Made by a program: the position numbers and the translations under genes | Notes under the pieces: generated by a model | Databases searched by the model: none | Seen by the model: only the letters and a program-made list of their open reading frames with translations | Told to the model about the DNA's origin: nothing | Origin: Flavobacteriales bacterium | GTDB lineage: Bacteria; Bacteroidota; Bacteroidia; Flavobacteriales_F; PHOS-HE28 | Length of the DNA: 64,000 nt | Direction: 5' to 3' | NCBI GenBank assembly: GCA_016712535.1 | Contig: JADJQW010000003.1 | Span: forward strand, 885,001 to 949,000 | Shown here: positions 24,356 to 33,020 of the stretch, one piece after another | How positions within the stretch are numbered: position 1 is the first letter of the stretch | How the letters are laid out: each line of letters begins with the position of its first letter

Positions 24356-25354
24356 CTAGAACTTCGGGCAGGGCACGATCTTGTGCTTGCGCTTCTTGGC
24401 CTGCTTGGGCCATTCGTAGATCAAGGAGATCTCGTGCGCACCGGCGCTGCGCATGGTGAGCTTGCTGATGGTGATGTCGTAGCTGTACACGAAGCGCAAT
24501 TGGGTCTCGGTCTCGTAGCCGACCATGAGCACTATCGCCTCGTTGTTGCCGTATCCCGGCTCGTAGGCCTTCACGATGGGCAGCCCGCGGTACCAGAGGC
24601 CAGCGGTGAACTGCTTGTGGTCGGCATAGGCGCCGAGGTCGAGCTGGTCCCACTTGCCCTGCATCTTGTAGTGCGTGGCCAGCGTCATGCGCGTCTCGCT
24701 CTTGCTCAGGTTGCGCTGGCCGTCGAGCGGGAAGCGGTAGCCCGCATGCACGCTCACTCGGCGGTGCAACGGGGCGTTGCCATCAACCATCAGGCTCATG
24801 TTCGGCCGGTTCAGGTGATTCATGCTCACGCCGGCCCAGAATCCTTCGGTGTAGTACATCAACCCGCCGGCCAGGTCGAGGTAGTTGGTGCGCTGGACGA
24901 GGTTCGGCTCGATGGTCACCGGCGCGTTGTCGCGGATCACCTGGTCGGCGAAGAGGTAGCCGCTGGGATCCACGCCGCGCATCGTGTAGCCCAGGCGCAC
25001 GCCGCCGCGCAATGCGCGCTTGTAGCTGAGCCGCGCTTCATAACTATAGCTGAGGCCGATGGTGGTGCTGGTGAGCCCGCTGCTGCCGGCCTTGTCGCGC
25101 AGCACCATGGCCCCCATGCCGATGGGAGCCGTGCTGAAGCGATGGTCGTAGGCCGCCATATAGGTCTCGTAGCCCGGCTGCACGCCCGGCCACTGCAGTC
25201 GATAGTTCAGTGCGATGCGGTCCTGATGCGTGTTGCCGGTGAGCGCAGGATTGAGGTATTGCGGCGCCGCGTACCACTGTGAGAATTGCGGATCCTGTCC
25301 ATGCGCGGCGAGCACCGGGAACAGCAAGAGAAGATGCGCATGCCGTGCCTTCAT
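24356..25354 (-). CDS. PorP/SprF family T9SS outer-membrane protein
   Basis: 332 aa. Signal peptide (KARHAHLLLLFPVLAAHG), then the family signature DPQFSQWYAAPQYLNPALTGN, followed by a 14-16-strand beta-barrel pattern with GAMVLRDKAGSSGLTSTTIGLSYSY and a C-terminal LRFVYSYDITISKL strand. PorP/SprF proteins are paired with type B T9SS cargo and, in Flavobacterium, SprF is needed for export of the adhesin SprB. Its ATG overlaps the stop of the 1834-residue repeat protein by 4 bp, the same gene order as sprB-sprF. It most likely serves that cargo. Confidence 0.92.
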   Translation of the reverse strand: MKARHAHLLLLFPVLAAHGQDPQFSQWYAAPQYLNPALTGNTHQDRIALNYRLQWPGVQPGYETYMAAYDHRFSTAPIGMGAMVLRDKAGSSGLTSTTIGLSYSYEARLSYKRALRGGVRLGYTMRGVDPSGYLFADQVIRDNAPVTIEPNLVQRTNYLDLAGGLMYYTEGFWAGVSMNHLNRPNMSLMVDGNAPLHRRVSVHAGYRFPLDGQRNLSKSETRMTLATHYKMQGKWDQLDLGAYADHKQFTAGLWYRGLPIVKAYEPGYGNNEAIVLMVGYETETQLRFVYSYDITISKLTMRSAGAHEISLIYEWPKQAKKRKHKIVPCPKF

Positions 25355-28300
25355 CGGAAGAGCGTGAGGTCAGTGAGCATCTGCTTCTCCTTGCCGTCCA
25401 CGAAGCGCACCCAGGTCTGCACCACATAGACATCCTGCGGGCTGAGCTGGCCGCGATAGGTGCCATCCCAGCCGTAGCGCACATCGTCGCTCTCGAAGAT
25501 CAGTTCGCCCCAGCGGTTGAAGACGCGCATCCTGAAGTCGTCAACGAAGCGCGCGAAGGCATAGAACACATCGTTGTTGAGCGCATTGGGGTCGTAGTAA
25601 CCGCCGTTGCCTGTTGGGGTGAAGGCGGTGGGGATCACGATCTCGTGGATCGGTGCGATGATGATGTTCGCCTCAGCCTCGTCCGCGCAGCCATGGATGT
25701 CGGTCACCTGCATGATCACTTGGAAGGTGCCCACATCGCCGTAGGCGTAGGTGGGGTTCATGGCGCTGCTTGTGCCGCCATCGCCGAAGGTCCAATCCCA
25801 GGTGGCGATGCTGCCCTGGCTCTGGTCGGTGAAATCGATGCTGGCATTGTCAGCCGTGGTGCTATAGGTGCTGGCGCTGAAGCCCGCTGTTGGCGGGAGC
25901 CACGCGTTGATGACCCCGTTGGTGGTGCTGCTGCTGGTGCATCCGATCGGCGTGCTCACCGTAAGGCTCACAGCGTAGGTGCCGGCCTGGTACACGAGCA
26001 CGGGTTGCGGCGCAACGCTCGTGCTGCCGTTGCCCAGGTCCCAGAGGTAGGTGAGGCCGGGGCCGAGTTGCAGGTCGGGGAAGGTCACGTTGAGCGGTGC
26101 ACAACCTTCCGCGATGATCGGCGGCAGGTTGATGGCGGGCGGTGTTTCTACGCGCAATTCCACCACCTGTTGCAACGTATTGCCGCACTGGTCGGTCACG
26201 GTCACGTTCAGGTCCTGATCAACCGTGAAAGGCACGGTGTACGGGCCGGCTCCGGTCTGCCCGAGCTCGGGCCAGGTGATCGTGTATGAGCCCGGATAGT
26301 TCGCGAGCAACGCGCCCACCGTGGCCGGGATGCCGCCCGGGCAGATCGTGGTGTCGCCATACGTGGTGAACTCGCCGGAATTGAGGTCGAGCACCTGCAC
26401 CGGATAGAATTGCGCGGGCGCGGTGCATCCGTTCTGATCGCTGACGCTGAGCTGCACGTTCTGCGATTGCGTGAAGCTGACCGTGATGGGATTGCCCGTA
26501 CCGAGCGGCCCCCAGTTGAAGGTGAGGCTGCCAGTGCCGCCGCTCCCTTGCGCCACCAGGGTCACCGGGGCATTCACGCACGCGGTGTCGGGCACCACGG
26601 CCATGAAGCTCAGCGGCGGCGGTTCATTGATCAGGCCATCAGCTTGCGCAGTGCAGCCGTTCGCATCATTCACGATCAGGCTGACCGGACCAGCCGAGAG
26701 GGCAGTTACCGCCGGTGTGGACTGTCCTCCGCTCCAGGCGTAGGTGTATTGCGGGGTTCCGCCGCTCACCAGCGCATAGGCGGAGCCATCGTTGCCTCCG
26801 CTGCAGTTCACGTCGGTGAGGTTGAAGGCGGTGATCATGAGGGGCGCAGGCTCTGAGATCACGGCCGTGAGCGAGGTATCGCAGCCGAGCGCATCGGTGA
26901 CGGTGATGGTGTAGGCCCCAGGGGTGAGGTCCACAGCCGTTGATGTTGATTGACCGGCCTGGTCGTTCCATTGGTAGCTATTGCCGGCTACCAAGGGAGC
27001 GTAGGCGATGCTGCCATTGCCGTTCCCATTGCAATCGATGTTCGTCGTGGTGAGCCCCGCACCGATGAATGCGTTGCTGAGGCTGATGACGACCTGGTCG
27101 CTCGCTGGCGGACAGATCGGATTGCCGGTGGTCGTGAGCGTGAGGGTCAGTCCGCCATTGGCGATTTCCGCGTTGCTCGGCATGTACTGCGCGCTCAGGC
27201 TGGTGTTCAGCCAGGTGCCGGTGCCGCCGCTCCAAACTCCTCCGGTGGCATTCACCACGCTGCCGTTCAGGTTGATCGGGTAATTGCCCATGCAGGCTAC
27301 CTGGTCCGTTCCCGCATTCACCTGATTGGGCTGCGCTTGCGCGTTGATCGTGACCATGCCGATGGCCACGGCGCAGTCATTCACATCGGTGATGCCAACG
27401 ATGTAATTGCCCGCGCTGGCGCTTATGCTCTGGGTGGTGGCGCCATTGCTCCAGAGGTAGCTGTATGGCGGTGTGCCACCGGCAGCGGTCACCGAAGCCG
27501 TTCCGTTGCCGAAGCCTGCACAGGTCTCATCGGTGCTGGTGATGCTCGTGACGATGATGGGGTCAGGCGAGGTGACCGTGGCCGTGAGCGTGGTGCTGCA
27601 GCCCGGGCCATCGGACACGGTCACCGTATAGGTGCCGGCTGCCAGATTGGTCGCCGTGGGCGTGGTCTGCGCACCGGGGTCGTTCCACAGATAGGTGAGG
27701 CCGGGGATCACCGGGGTCACGCTCGCGGAGCCGATGGTCTGTCCGCTGCAAGGCGCATTCACCGTGGTGGTGCTCAGGTTCGCGAAGCTGTTGGGGATGG
27801 TGATCACCATCTGGTCGGTGGCGGGCGGACAGTTGCTGTTGCCCGCGGTGGTGAGCGTGAGCGTCGCGCTGTTTGCGGCGATCTCCGCTGCCGATGGCGT
27901 GTAGCTCACGCCGGGCCAGCTGCCGCTGAAAGTGCCGTTGCCGCTCCAAATGCCGCTATCGGCGTTCTGCACGCTTCCGAAGAGCGCGATGGGGAAGTTG
28001 CCCACGCAGCCAAGCAGGTCGGGACCCGCAATCGCCACGTTGGGCTGCGCTGCAGCTGCAATGGTGATCGAGGCGTTTTCCGGAGCGCAGTTGTTCGCGT
28101 CGGTCACGGTCACGGTATAGTCGCCGGCGCCAACTGTGATGCTCTGCGTCGTTGCGCCATTGCTCCACAGGTAACTGTAGGGCGCCGCGCCACCGGTTGC
28201 TTCGACAGTGGCCGTGCCATTGGCGAAACCTGCGCAGCTCTCATCCGCGCCCGTGATGCTCACGATGCTCAATGGTGCGCTAGGGCCGATGGTCGTGGTC

Positions 28301-30855
28301 ATGGTGATGCTGCATCCGAAGGGATCGGTGGCGGTCACAGTGTAGTCGCCGCCCATGAGGCCGGTAGCGGTAGCGGTGGTCTGCACCGGTGCCGTGCTCC
28401 AAGCATAGGTGTACCCGGGCAGGTCCGGATTGAATGCGGCTGACCCTGTTGCGGTGCCGAAGCAGACCGCATCCGTAGGCGTTACTTGCGCATCCGCGAA
28501 GCTGTTCGGGATGTTGATGAAGACTTGATCCGTGGCCGGAGGGCAATTGGTGTTGCCTGTGGTGGTGAGCGTGAGGGTCACGCCATTGGCAGCGATCTCA
28601 TCGGGGCTGGGCTCGTAGCTCATTGCCGGCCAAGCGCCTGAGAAGCTTCCGGTTCCGCCGCTCCATGTGCCGCCTGTCGCGTTGGTCACACTGCCATTCA
28701 GCGCGACGGGGAAATCGCCGATGCAGCCCACGAGGTCGGCGCCCGCATCGGCTTGATTCGGCTGTGCGGCTGCATTGATGGTTGCCGTGGCCGTTACAGG
28801 GCCGCAGTTGCTGGCATCCGTTACGCTCACCGTGTAAGTGCCCGCCGTGGCTGTGAGGAGCGCGCCGCTTGCACCTGTGCTCCAGGTGTAGGTGTAGGGC
28901 GGCGTTCCGCCGCTTGCGCTGGCCGTCAGGGTGCCATCGCCAAGGCCGGCGCAACTTTCATCGCCGATGGCAATGATGCTCACGGCAAGAGCAGGTGGCT
29001 GCATCACCGTGGCACTCAGGCTGGTGATGCAGTTGTAGGCATCCGTGATGATCACGCCATAGGTGCCCTGCGCGAGCCCCGTGGCCGTTGCTGCGGTCTG
29101 CACCGGCGTGGTGCTCCATTGATAGGTGAAGCCGGGCTGGCCGTTCAGCACCGATGCGCTGCCATCGTTGCCACCGTTGCATGTGGTCGAGTCCGAGGAC
29201 AGGCTCACATCCACGAAGCTGTTCGGGATGAGCAAGGTGCCCGTATCGCTGTCTGGCGGGCAGTTGTCATTGCCCGTGGTGGTGAGGGTGAGTGCAACGC
29301 TGCCTGCCGCGATCTCCGCCGCTGTCGGGGTGTAGGTGATCGAAGGCCAGGCTCCACCGAAAGTCCCGGCGCCGCCGCTCCAGATCCCGCCGGTGGCATT
29401 CACCACGGATCCGCCAAGCGTGACCGGGAAGCTCCCCACGCAGCCTATCGCATCGGGTCCGGCGATCGCCTGGTTCGGCAACGACTGTGTGCCGATGACA
29501 CCGGTGATCGGCGGCGATACGCAGTTGTTCACGTCCGTCATGGTCACCGTGTAGGATCCAGGCGGAGCGGAGATGCTGGGTGTGGTGGCGCCTGTGCTCC
29601 AGGTATAAGTGAAGGGCGCCGTGCCTGCGGTGACGTTCGCGGTGGCGGTGCCGTTTCCGCTGCCCAAGCACGTTTCACCCGTGGTGCTCAGGGTGCCGTA
29701 AAGGCCCGGGATAACCGTTACGGAGTAGATGTAGGTCTGGAACGCGGGGATCGGGCAGGCCCCATCGTCCACGTTCACGATGAAGGGATAGAAGCCAGAG
29801 CTGTTCGGTTGCGCCGTCCAGCACACCTGGCCCATTAGCGGATTGCCGGCCGTATAGGTGAAGGTGGCACCGGGAAGGTTCTGACCGATGTTGCTGAAGG
29901 CTTCCAGCACATTGGTCAGGTTGGGGTCGTTGATGGCGAAGCTGAAGCAGAAGTTGCCGGATTCGCACACCTGGATGGCGCGCGGACCGAGCTGCACAGC
30001 ATTGCCGGTGAGGCCCGTGATCACGCCTGTCGCCGGATCGGGCGGATCGTTGCCGCATGGGAAAGCCACGAACTGCATATCGCGCATCACCGAACCGACG
30101 AGCACCCCATTCACCCAATGGTGCACGCGCACCACCACGACCCAGTTGCCCAGCATGTTCAGCGTGAAGTTCACCTCGCCCGTGACCGGGTCGAGCGTGA
30201 TGCCCGGGATGGGATCCTGGAACGTGTACGGCGGCTGATAGGGGATGGGGGCTCCGCCAAGGCCCATCGCGTTGATCAGCTCGTAGCTGAGCGAGTCGCC
30301 TTCGGGATCCCAGGCGCCGAAGCTGTACGTGATCGGATAGCCCATGCACACATACGGGATGGCCGTGTTCGAGAATTGCGGCGAATCATTGCAAGGGCTC
30401 ACCAGCGTGTTCACGATCGCGTTGATGTGGGTGCGCTGCGTTCCGGGCGCTACCAGGTTCACGATCGCGTCGTTCCGGTAGATGTTGGTGTAGGAGATCG
30501 TCCACGAGTCGCATGGGGCGAGGGTGATCGTTCCCGTGTAGGTGTATTGCTGGATGCCCGGCAGCGTTCCGCCGTTGCAGGTGCTGTTGGGCAGTTCCGT
30601 GTTGCACAGCTGGCTGATCTCGGTTGGCCCGCTGTGGCTCACCGTCATGCTGGTGTTCCCGCATGGGCTGTTGAGCTGCAGCGTGACGTTCGGGTCGACG
30701 TTGATGCCCGCGCAGTCCCGGTACACCATCAGCGTGATCTGGTACTGGTTGTTGCCCAGGCAGGTCCAATAGATCTCACCGCCCGAGAAATGCGTGGCTC
30801 GGCCAGCGAGTGCTGCGACGAAGAGCAGGATGGTGAGGGTGTATCGTTGGAGCAT
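25351..30855 (-). CDS. Giant SprB-like adhesin with type B T9SS sorting domain
   Basis: 1834 aa. Signal peptide (LTILLFVAALAGRA), then a conserved Bacteroidota N-terminal region (THFSGGEIYWTCLG...YRDCAGINVDPNVTLQL, about 21-390). Residues about 395-1350 are a composite array: SprB repeats (GGTPPYSYLWSNGATT, then YTVTVTD) alternate with a roughly 95-residue module (QPNxAxAGPDxxGC to NCPPAxDQ). Four such periods of about 239 aa are seen. Further SprB/PKD-type domains follow, with YAYGDVGTFQVIMQVTD near the end. The C-terminus is a textbook CHU_C domain (IPTAFTPTGNGG, MRVFNRWGELIFESDD, GWDGTYRGQLSPQDVYV). It is probably a surface filament for gliding or attachment, exported with the PorP/SprF protein encoded next to it. 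Confidence 0.9.
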   Translation of the reverse strand: MLQRYTLTILLFVAALAGRATHFSGGEIYWTCLGNNQYQITLMVYRDCAGINVDPNVTLQLNSPCGNTSMTVSHSGPTEISQLCNTELPNSTCNGGTLPGIQQYTYTGTITLAPCDSWTISYTNIYRNDAIVNLVAPGTQRTHINAIVNTLVSPCNDSPQFSNTAIPYVCMGYPITYSFGAWDPEGDSLSYELINAMGLGGAPIPYQPPYTFQDPIPGITLDPVTGEVNFTLNMLGNWVVVVRVHHWVNGVLVGSVMRDMQFVAFPCGNDPPDPATGVITGLTGNAVQLGPRAIQVCESGNFCFSFAINDPNLTNVLEAFSNIGQNLPGATFTYTAGNPLMGQVCWTAQPNSSGFYPFIVNVDDGACPIPAFQTYIYSVTVIPGLYGTLSTTGETCLGSGNGTATANVTAGTAPFTYTWSTGATTPSISAPPGSYTVTMTDVNNCVSPPITGVIGTQSLPNQAIAGPDAIGCVGSFPVTLGGSVVNATGGIWSGGAGTFGGAWPSITYTPTAAEIAAGSVALTLTTTGNDNCPPDSDTGTLLIPNSFVDVSLSSDSTTCNGGNDGSASVLNGQPGFTYQWSTTPVQTAATATGLAQGTYGVIITDAYNCITSLSATVMQPPALAVSIIAIGDESCAGLGDGTLTASASGGTPPYTYTWSTGASGALLTATAGTYTVSVTDASNCGPVTATATINAAAQPNQADAGADLVGCIGDFPVALNGSVTNATGGTWSGGTGSFSGAWPAMSYEPSPDEIAANGVTLTLTTTGNTNCPPATDQVFINIPNSFADAQVTPTDAVCFGTATGSAAFNPDLPGYTYAWSTAPVQTTATATGLMGGDYTVTATDPFGCSITMTTTIGPSAPLSIVSITGADESCAGFANGTATVEATGGAAPYSYLWSNGATTQSITVGAGDYTVTVTDANNCAPENASITIAAAAQPNVAIAGPDLLGCVGNFPIALFGSVQNADSGIWSGNGTFSGSWPGVSYTPSAAEIAANSATLTLTTAGNSNCPPATDQMVITIPNSFANLSTTTVNAPCSGQTIGSASVTPVIPGLTYLWNDPGAQTTPTATNLAAGTYTVTVSDGPGCSTTLTATVTSPDPIIVTSITSTDETCAGFGNGTASVTAAGGTPPYSYLWSNGATTQSISASAGNYIVGITDVNDCAVAIGMVTINAQAQPNQVNAGTDQVACMGNYPINLNGSVVNATGGVWSGGTGTWLNTSLSAQYMPSNAEIANGGLTLTLTTTGNPICPPASDQVVISLSNAFIGAGLTTTNIDCNGNGNGSIAYAPLVAGNSYQWNDQAGQSTSTAVDLTPGAYTITVTDALGCDTSLTAVISEPAPLMITAFNLTDVNCSGGNDGSAYALVSGGTPQYTYAWSGGQSTPAVTALSAGPVSLIVNDANGCTAQADGLINEPPPLSFMAVVPDTACVNAPVTLVAQGSGGTGSLTFNWGPLGTGNPITVSFTQSQNVQLSVSDQNGCTAPAQFYPVQVLDLNSGEFTTYGDTTICPGGIPATVGALLANYPGSYTITWPELGQTGAGPYTVPFTVDQDLNVTVTDQCGNTLQQVVELRVETPPAINLPPIIAEGCAPLNVTFPDLQLGPGLTYLWDLGNGSTSVAPQPVLVYQAGTYAVSLTVSTPIGCTSSSTTNGVINAWLPPTAGFSASTYSTTADNASIDFTDQSQGSIATWDWTFGDGGTSSAMNPTYAYGDVGTFQVIMQVTDIHGCADEAEANIIIAPIHEIVIPTAFTPTGNGGYYDPNALNNDVFYAFARFVDDFRMRVFNRWGELIFESDDVRYGWDGTYRGQLSPQDVYVVQTWVRFVDGKEKQMLTDLTLFR
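27000..29700. repeat. Four-period tandem repeat (about 715 bp each) inside the adhesin gene
   Basis: A marker segment (minus strand CTCACCACC...GGCAA...TGTCCGCC type, encoding LTLTTTGNxNCPPA) recurs at about 27095, 27810, 28524 and 29247, giving spacings of about 714-723 bp. Each period contains one AGPD-type module and two SprB-type repeats. Such in-frame repeats can expand or contract by recombination. Boundaries are approximate. Confidence 0.75.
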
Positions 30856-31040
30856 CGAGGGCGGCAGCGGAGTGATCCGTGCGTTCCTACGGCCAACTGA
30901 TCAAGGCAGTTTCCGCTTGACCGCTCCAAGCGGTCGGTTCGGACCGGTCAGGCGGGATGCAGAGGGTGACTGAGGCCGGGTTGGCTGGATGCGGTCGGCC
31001 TGTCAGCGCCATCAGTCGAAACCGGACGCGAGCCGCTCTG

Positions 31041-31296
31041 AAACGAAGAAGGCGCCTTTCGGCGCCTGCTCCATGTCTTGCGGACCTGTAGGGATTTCCC
31101 GGCTTTCACCGGGACAGGCCTCGAATCCTTCATTTCTGCGAAATGAAGAAGGCGCCTCGCGGCGCCTGCTCCGTGTCCTGCGGACCCGTAGGGATTTCCC
31201 GGCTTTCACCGGGACAGGCCTCGAATCCTTCATTTCTGCGAAATGAAGAAGGCGCCTCGCGGCGCCTGCTCCGTGTCCTGCGGACCCGTAGGGATT
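31041..31296 (-). repeat. Tandem 100-bp repeats carrying the tRNA-Arg 3' end
   Basis: 31041-31140, 31141-31240 and 31241-31296 are two full copies and one partial copy of a 100-bp unit; copy A differs at several bases. Read in tRNA orientation, each unit contains the last 15 or so nt of the tRNA gene (AATCCCTACGGGTCC), then CGCAGGACACGGAGCAGG, a GGCGCC-GCGA-GGCGCC hairpin, a TTCTTC run, and a 44-nt spacer. The partial copy joins the intact tRNA. The 30856-31040 stretch upstream holds nothing further that can be supported. Confidence 0.9.
31251..31266 (-). terminator. Hairpin after tRNA-Arg, repeated in each unit
   Basis: GGCGCC/GGCGCC stem with a GCGA loop, followed by TTCTTCATTT in tRNA orientation. 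Homologous hairpins occur at 31151-31166 and 31051-31066. A weak intrinsic terminator is likely. Confidence 0.55.
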
Positions 31297-31354
31297 CGAA
31301 CCCCAAACCTTCTGATCCGTAGTCAGATGCTCTATCCAATTGAGCTACGGGTCC
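31281..31354 (-). tRNA. tRNA-Arg (anticodon ACG)
   Basis: Minus-strand cloverleaf: acceptor GGACCCG/CGGGTCC, D arm GCTCAATTGGATAGAGC, anticodon arm TCTGA-CTACGGA-TCAGA giving anticodon ACG, and T arm GGGGTTCGAATCCCT. The discriminator is G at 31281. CCA is not encoded (CAG follows). It reads CGN Arg codons, presumably as ICG. The 3' end is duplicated in the downstream repeats. Confidence 0.95.
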
Positions 31355-31402
31355 TTCAAAATCGGGTGCGAATATAGCCAGCCCCAATGAACCAGGAATC
31401 CA

Positions 31403-32128
31403 TCAGACCCAGCCGTTCAACCAGTAGTAGGCTATGGCCAAATACTCCCGCAGGCAAGTGACCTCCAGTTTCAGGTAGTTCCAGAAGGTGTACCGGAGCG
31501 CAGGTTTGTCCGATACGTCGGGCACCCAGGCCTTGCCACCGGCCACGGTGTGATCGTAGTTGAAATCGTAATGCATGGCATGATCCCATGCTGGGGCCCC
31601 GCACACCTCAGTGAAGCCAACACCGCGAAAAGTGAGCACGCTGCGGTACATGTTCTCGGGTGCGGTCACTAAAGCGATGGACATGGCCTTCATGCTCGGC
31701 AGCATCCGAGAGGCTAAGGCTAAGGCCTGCGCGCGTGTATTGTCGCCCTCGTTGATCAGTCTCATCCGGGTGCTGTCCACGCCGCGTTGCACCAACTCAT
31801 CACGCATCGAAAGGATGGCCTGTGGATCACCGGGATGCACGATGGCCAGGCCGGCTGAAGGCCAGGCATGCGCCAGCTCCGCAGCGCGGTGCAGCCGCAG
31901 TAATTCAGGTGCCGAGGGCATGCCGCTGCCACCAAGCACGATGATCAGCGTCGGCTCGCTCCGGCACTCGCCTGCGGCGGTTCCCAGCCAGCGGTGCGCA
32001 TCGAAGGGGATGCGCGTGAACGCAAGGAAGGCCATCAATAGGGAAACGACCCCGGCAGTGGACACAGCACCGTGCAAAAGACCGCGCAATCGAGGCCAGC
32101 AGGTGCAAAGCAGGATCCAGGTCCGCAT
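31403..32128 (-). CDS. YdcF/SanA/ElyC-type DUF218 membrane protein
   Basis: 241 aa. N-terminal membrane segment (LLHGAVSTAGVVSLLMAFLAF). The DUF218 domain begins with PTLIIVLGGSGMPSAPELLRLHRAAELAHAW, includes INEGDNTRAQALALASRM (the acidic, Asn- and Thr-rich site typical of the family) and ALVTAPENMYRSVLTFRGVGF. Related proteins affect envelope polymer metabolism and barrier function; the enzymatic role is not settled. The gene starts about 110 bp from the next gene, and no strong promoter is seen. Confidence 0.72.
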   Translation of the reverse strand: MRTWILLCTCWPRLRGLLHGAVSTAGVVSLLMAFLAFTRIPFDAHRWLGTAAGECRSEPTLIIVLGGSGMPSAPELLRLHRAAELAHAWPSAGLAIVHPGDPQAILSMRDELVQRGVDSTRMRLINEGDNTRAQALALASRMLPSMKAMSIALVTAPENMYRSVLTFRGVGFTEVCGAPAWDHAMHYDFNYDHTVAGGKAWVPDVSDKPALRYTFWNYLKLEVTCLREYLAIAYYWLNGWV

Positions 32129-32238
32129 GGTGTTCCTTCAATCCTCTTGGTCAACCCAGAAGGTTGATGTTGCATTGGGCAAGATCGAGTTCATCAGATG
32201 ACTTCCGGCTCTGTGGTCGCCGGAACCGTGCAGTGCCC

Positions 32239-32997
32239 CTACTTCGCCTCGAACCCCTTCGGCCGTCCAGCCTTGTACCAGCGCAGCAGGGTATCGATCA
32301 TATGCTCCATCTTCCTTGCATCAGCCCAGGTGCTGCGGAATACCAGGTTCCCATCGGCGTCCACCAGATAGGCGCCGTTCGGGACCCGGCCATAGGTGGT
32401 GTAGACCGCTTCATCGAGGCCATCGATCAGCACCGGCAAGGCGCCCAGTTGCGCGAACTCCTTGGCATAGGCCGCCTTTTCGGTCTCGCTCTTCGGCTGG
32501 GGGTACAGCTTGAACTTCTTCCGGTCGCCGGGATGAAGCTCGCGGCCGTAGATCACGAAGAGCTGCACATCGGCCTCTTTGGCGTACTTCTTCGCCAAGT
32601 GGCTCCAGCGCTCCATCTGCACGCGCGCCGGCGGATTGCTGATGCTCCCGAACATGAAGGCTCTGATCTTCCCTTGGTTTTCCATCAGGCGATAGCGGCC
32701 TTCTTGCTGCGCGATCGGCAGGTCGAAATCGTGGGCCGCCGGTTGCATGCCATGGCCTTCGCTGTAGTCGCGCAGTTCATGGATGGTCCGCCGCATGAGC
32801 TTATCGAAGTTCATGCGCCAGATGCTCACCTGCTTGCGCATGGCCTTGATCTCGGGCTCGCTATAGGCGTTGAGGTAGTAATCAAGGTCGTCGTGGAAGA
32901 TGAGCGTGCTGTCAGTGGCGTACCACCGCGGATCCCAATTGTTGATCTGGGCTGTGGCGCTGACCGGCAGGAGAAGGGCGAGGAGGATCGACCGCAT
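32239..32997 (-). CDS. Exported deiodinase/thioredoxin-fold protein lacking redox residues
   Basis: 252 aa. Signal peptide (MRSILLALLLPVSATAQ). Residues 112-160 resemble the type I iodothyronine deiodinase family, with AFMFGSISNPPAR where the family has FGSCTUPPF-like sequence, followed by FVIYGRELHPGD, matching the family's conserved (Y)xxEAH segment. A C-terminal VPVLIDGLDEAVYTTYGRVPNGAYLVDADG segment is thioredoxin-like. The expected Cys and Sec/Cys are replaced by Ile and Asn, so deiodination or peroxidase chemistry is unlikely. It could be a binding protein or a redox-dead scaffold. A TAACTTGC box lies 7 nt upstream of the start. Confidence 0.65.
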   Translation of the reverse strand: MRSILLALLLPVSATAQINNWDPRWYATDSTLIFHDDLDYYLNAYSEPEIKAMRKQVSIWRMNFDKLMRRTIHELRDYSEGHGMQPAAHDFDLPIAQQEGRYRLMENQGKIRAFMFGSISNPPARVQMERWSHLAKKYAKEADVQLFVIYGRELHPGDRKKFKLYPQPKSETEKAAYAKEFAQLGALPVLIDGLDEAVYTTYGRVPNGAYLVDADGNLVFRSTWADARKMEHMIDTLLRWYKAGRPKGFEAK

Positions 32998-33004
32998 GGC
33001 GTGC

Positions 33005-33012
33005 GCAAGTTA
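33005..33012 (-). promoter_or_regulatory. -7-like box TAACTTGC, 7 nt before ATG
   Basis: TAnnTTTG-like element on the minus strand, upstream of the start at 32997. One of the nine near-start boxes. Confidence 0.35.
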
Positions 33013-33020
33013 GACGGCGC

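Noticed and set aside
31041..31296. CRISPR array
   Set aside because: The 100-bp units are identical throughout, including the 44-nt spacer, and contain the tRNA 3' end. There is no repeat/unique-spacer alternation and no cas gene.
32239..32997. Selenoprotein (Sec UGA) in the deiodinase-like gene
   Set aside because: There is no in-frame TGA at the active-site position; the codon there encodes Asn.
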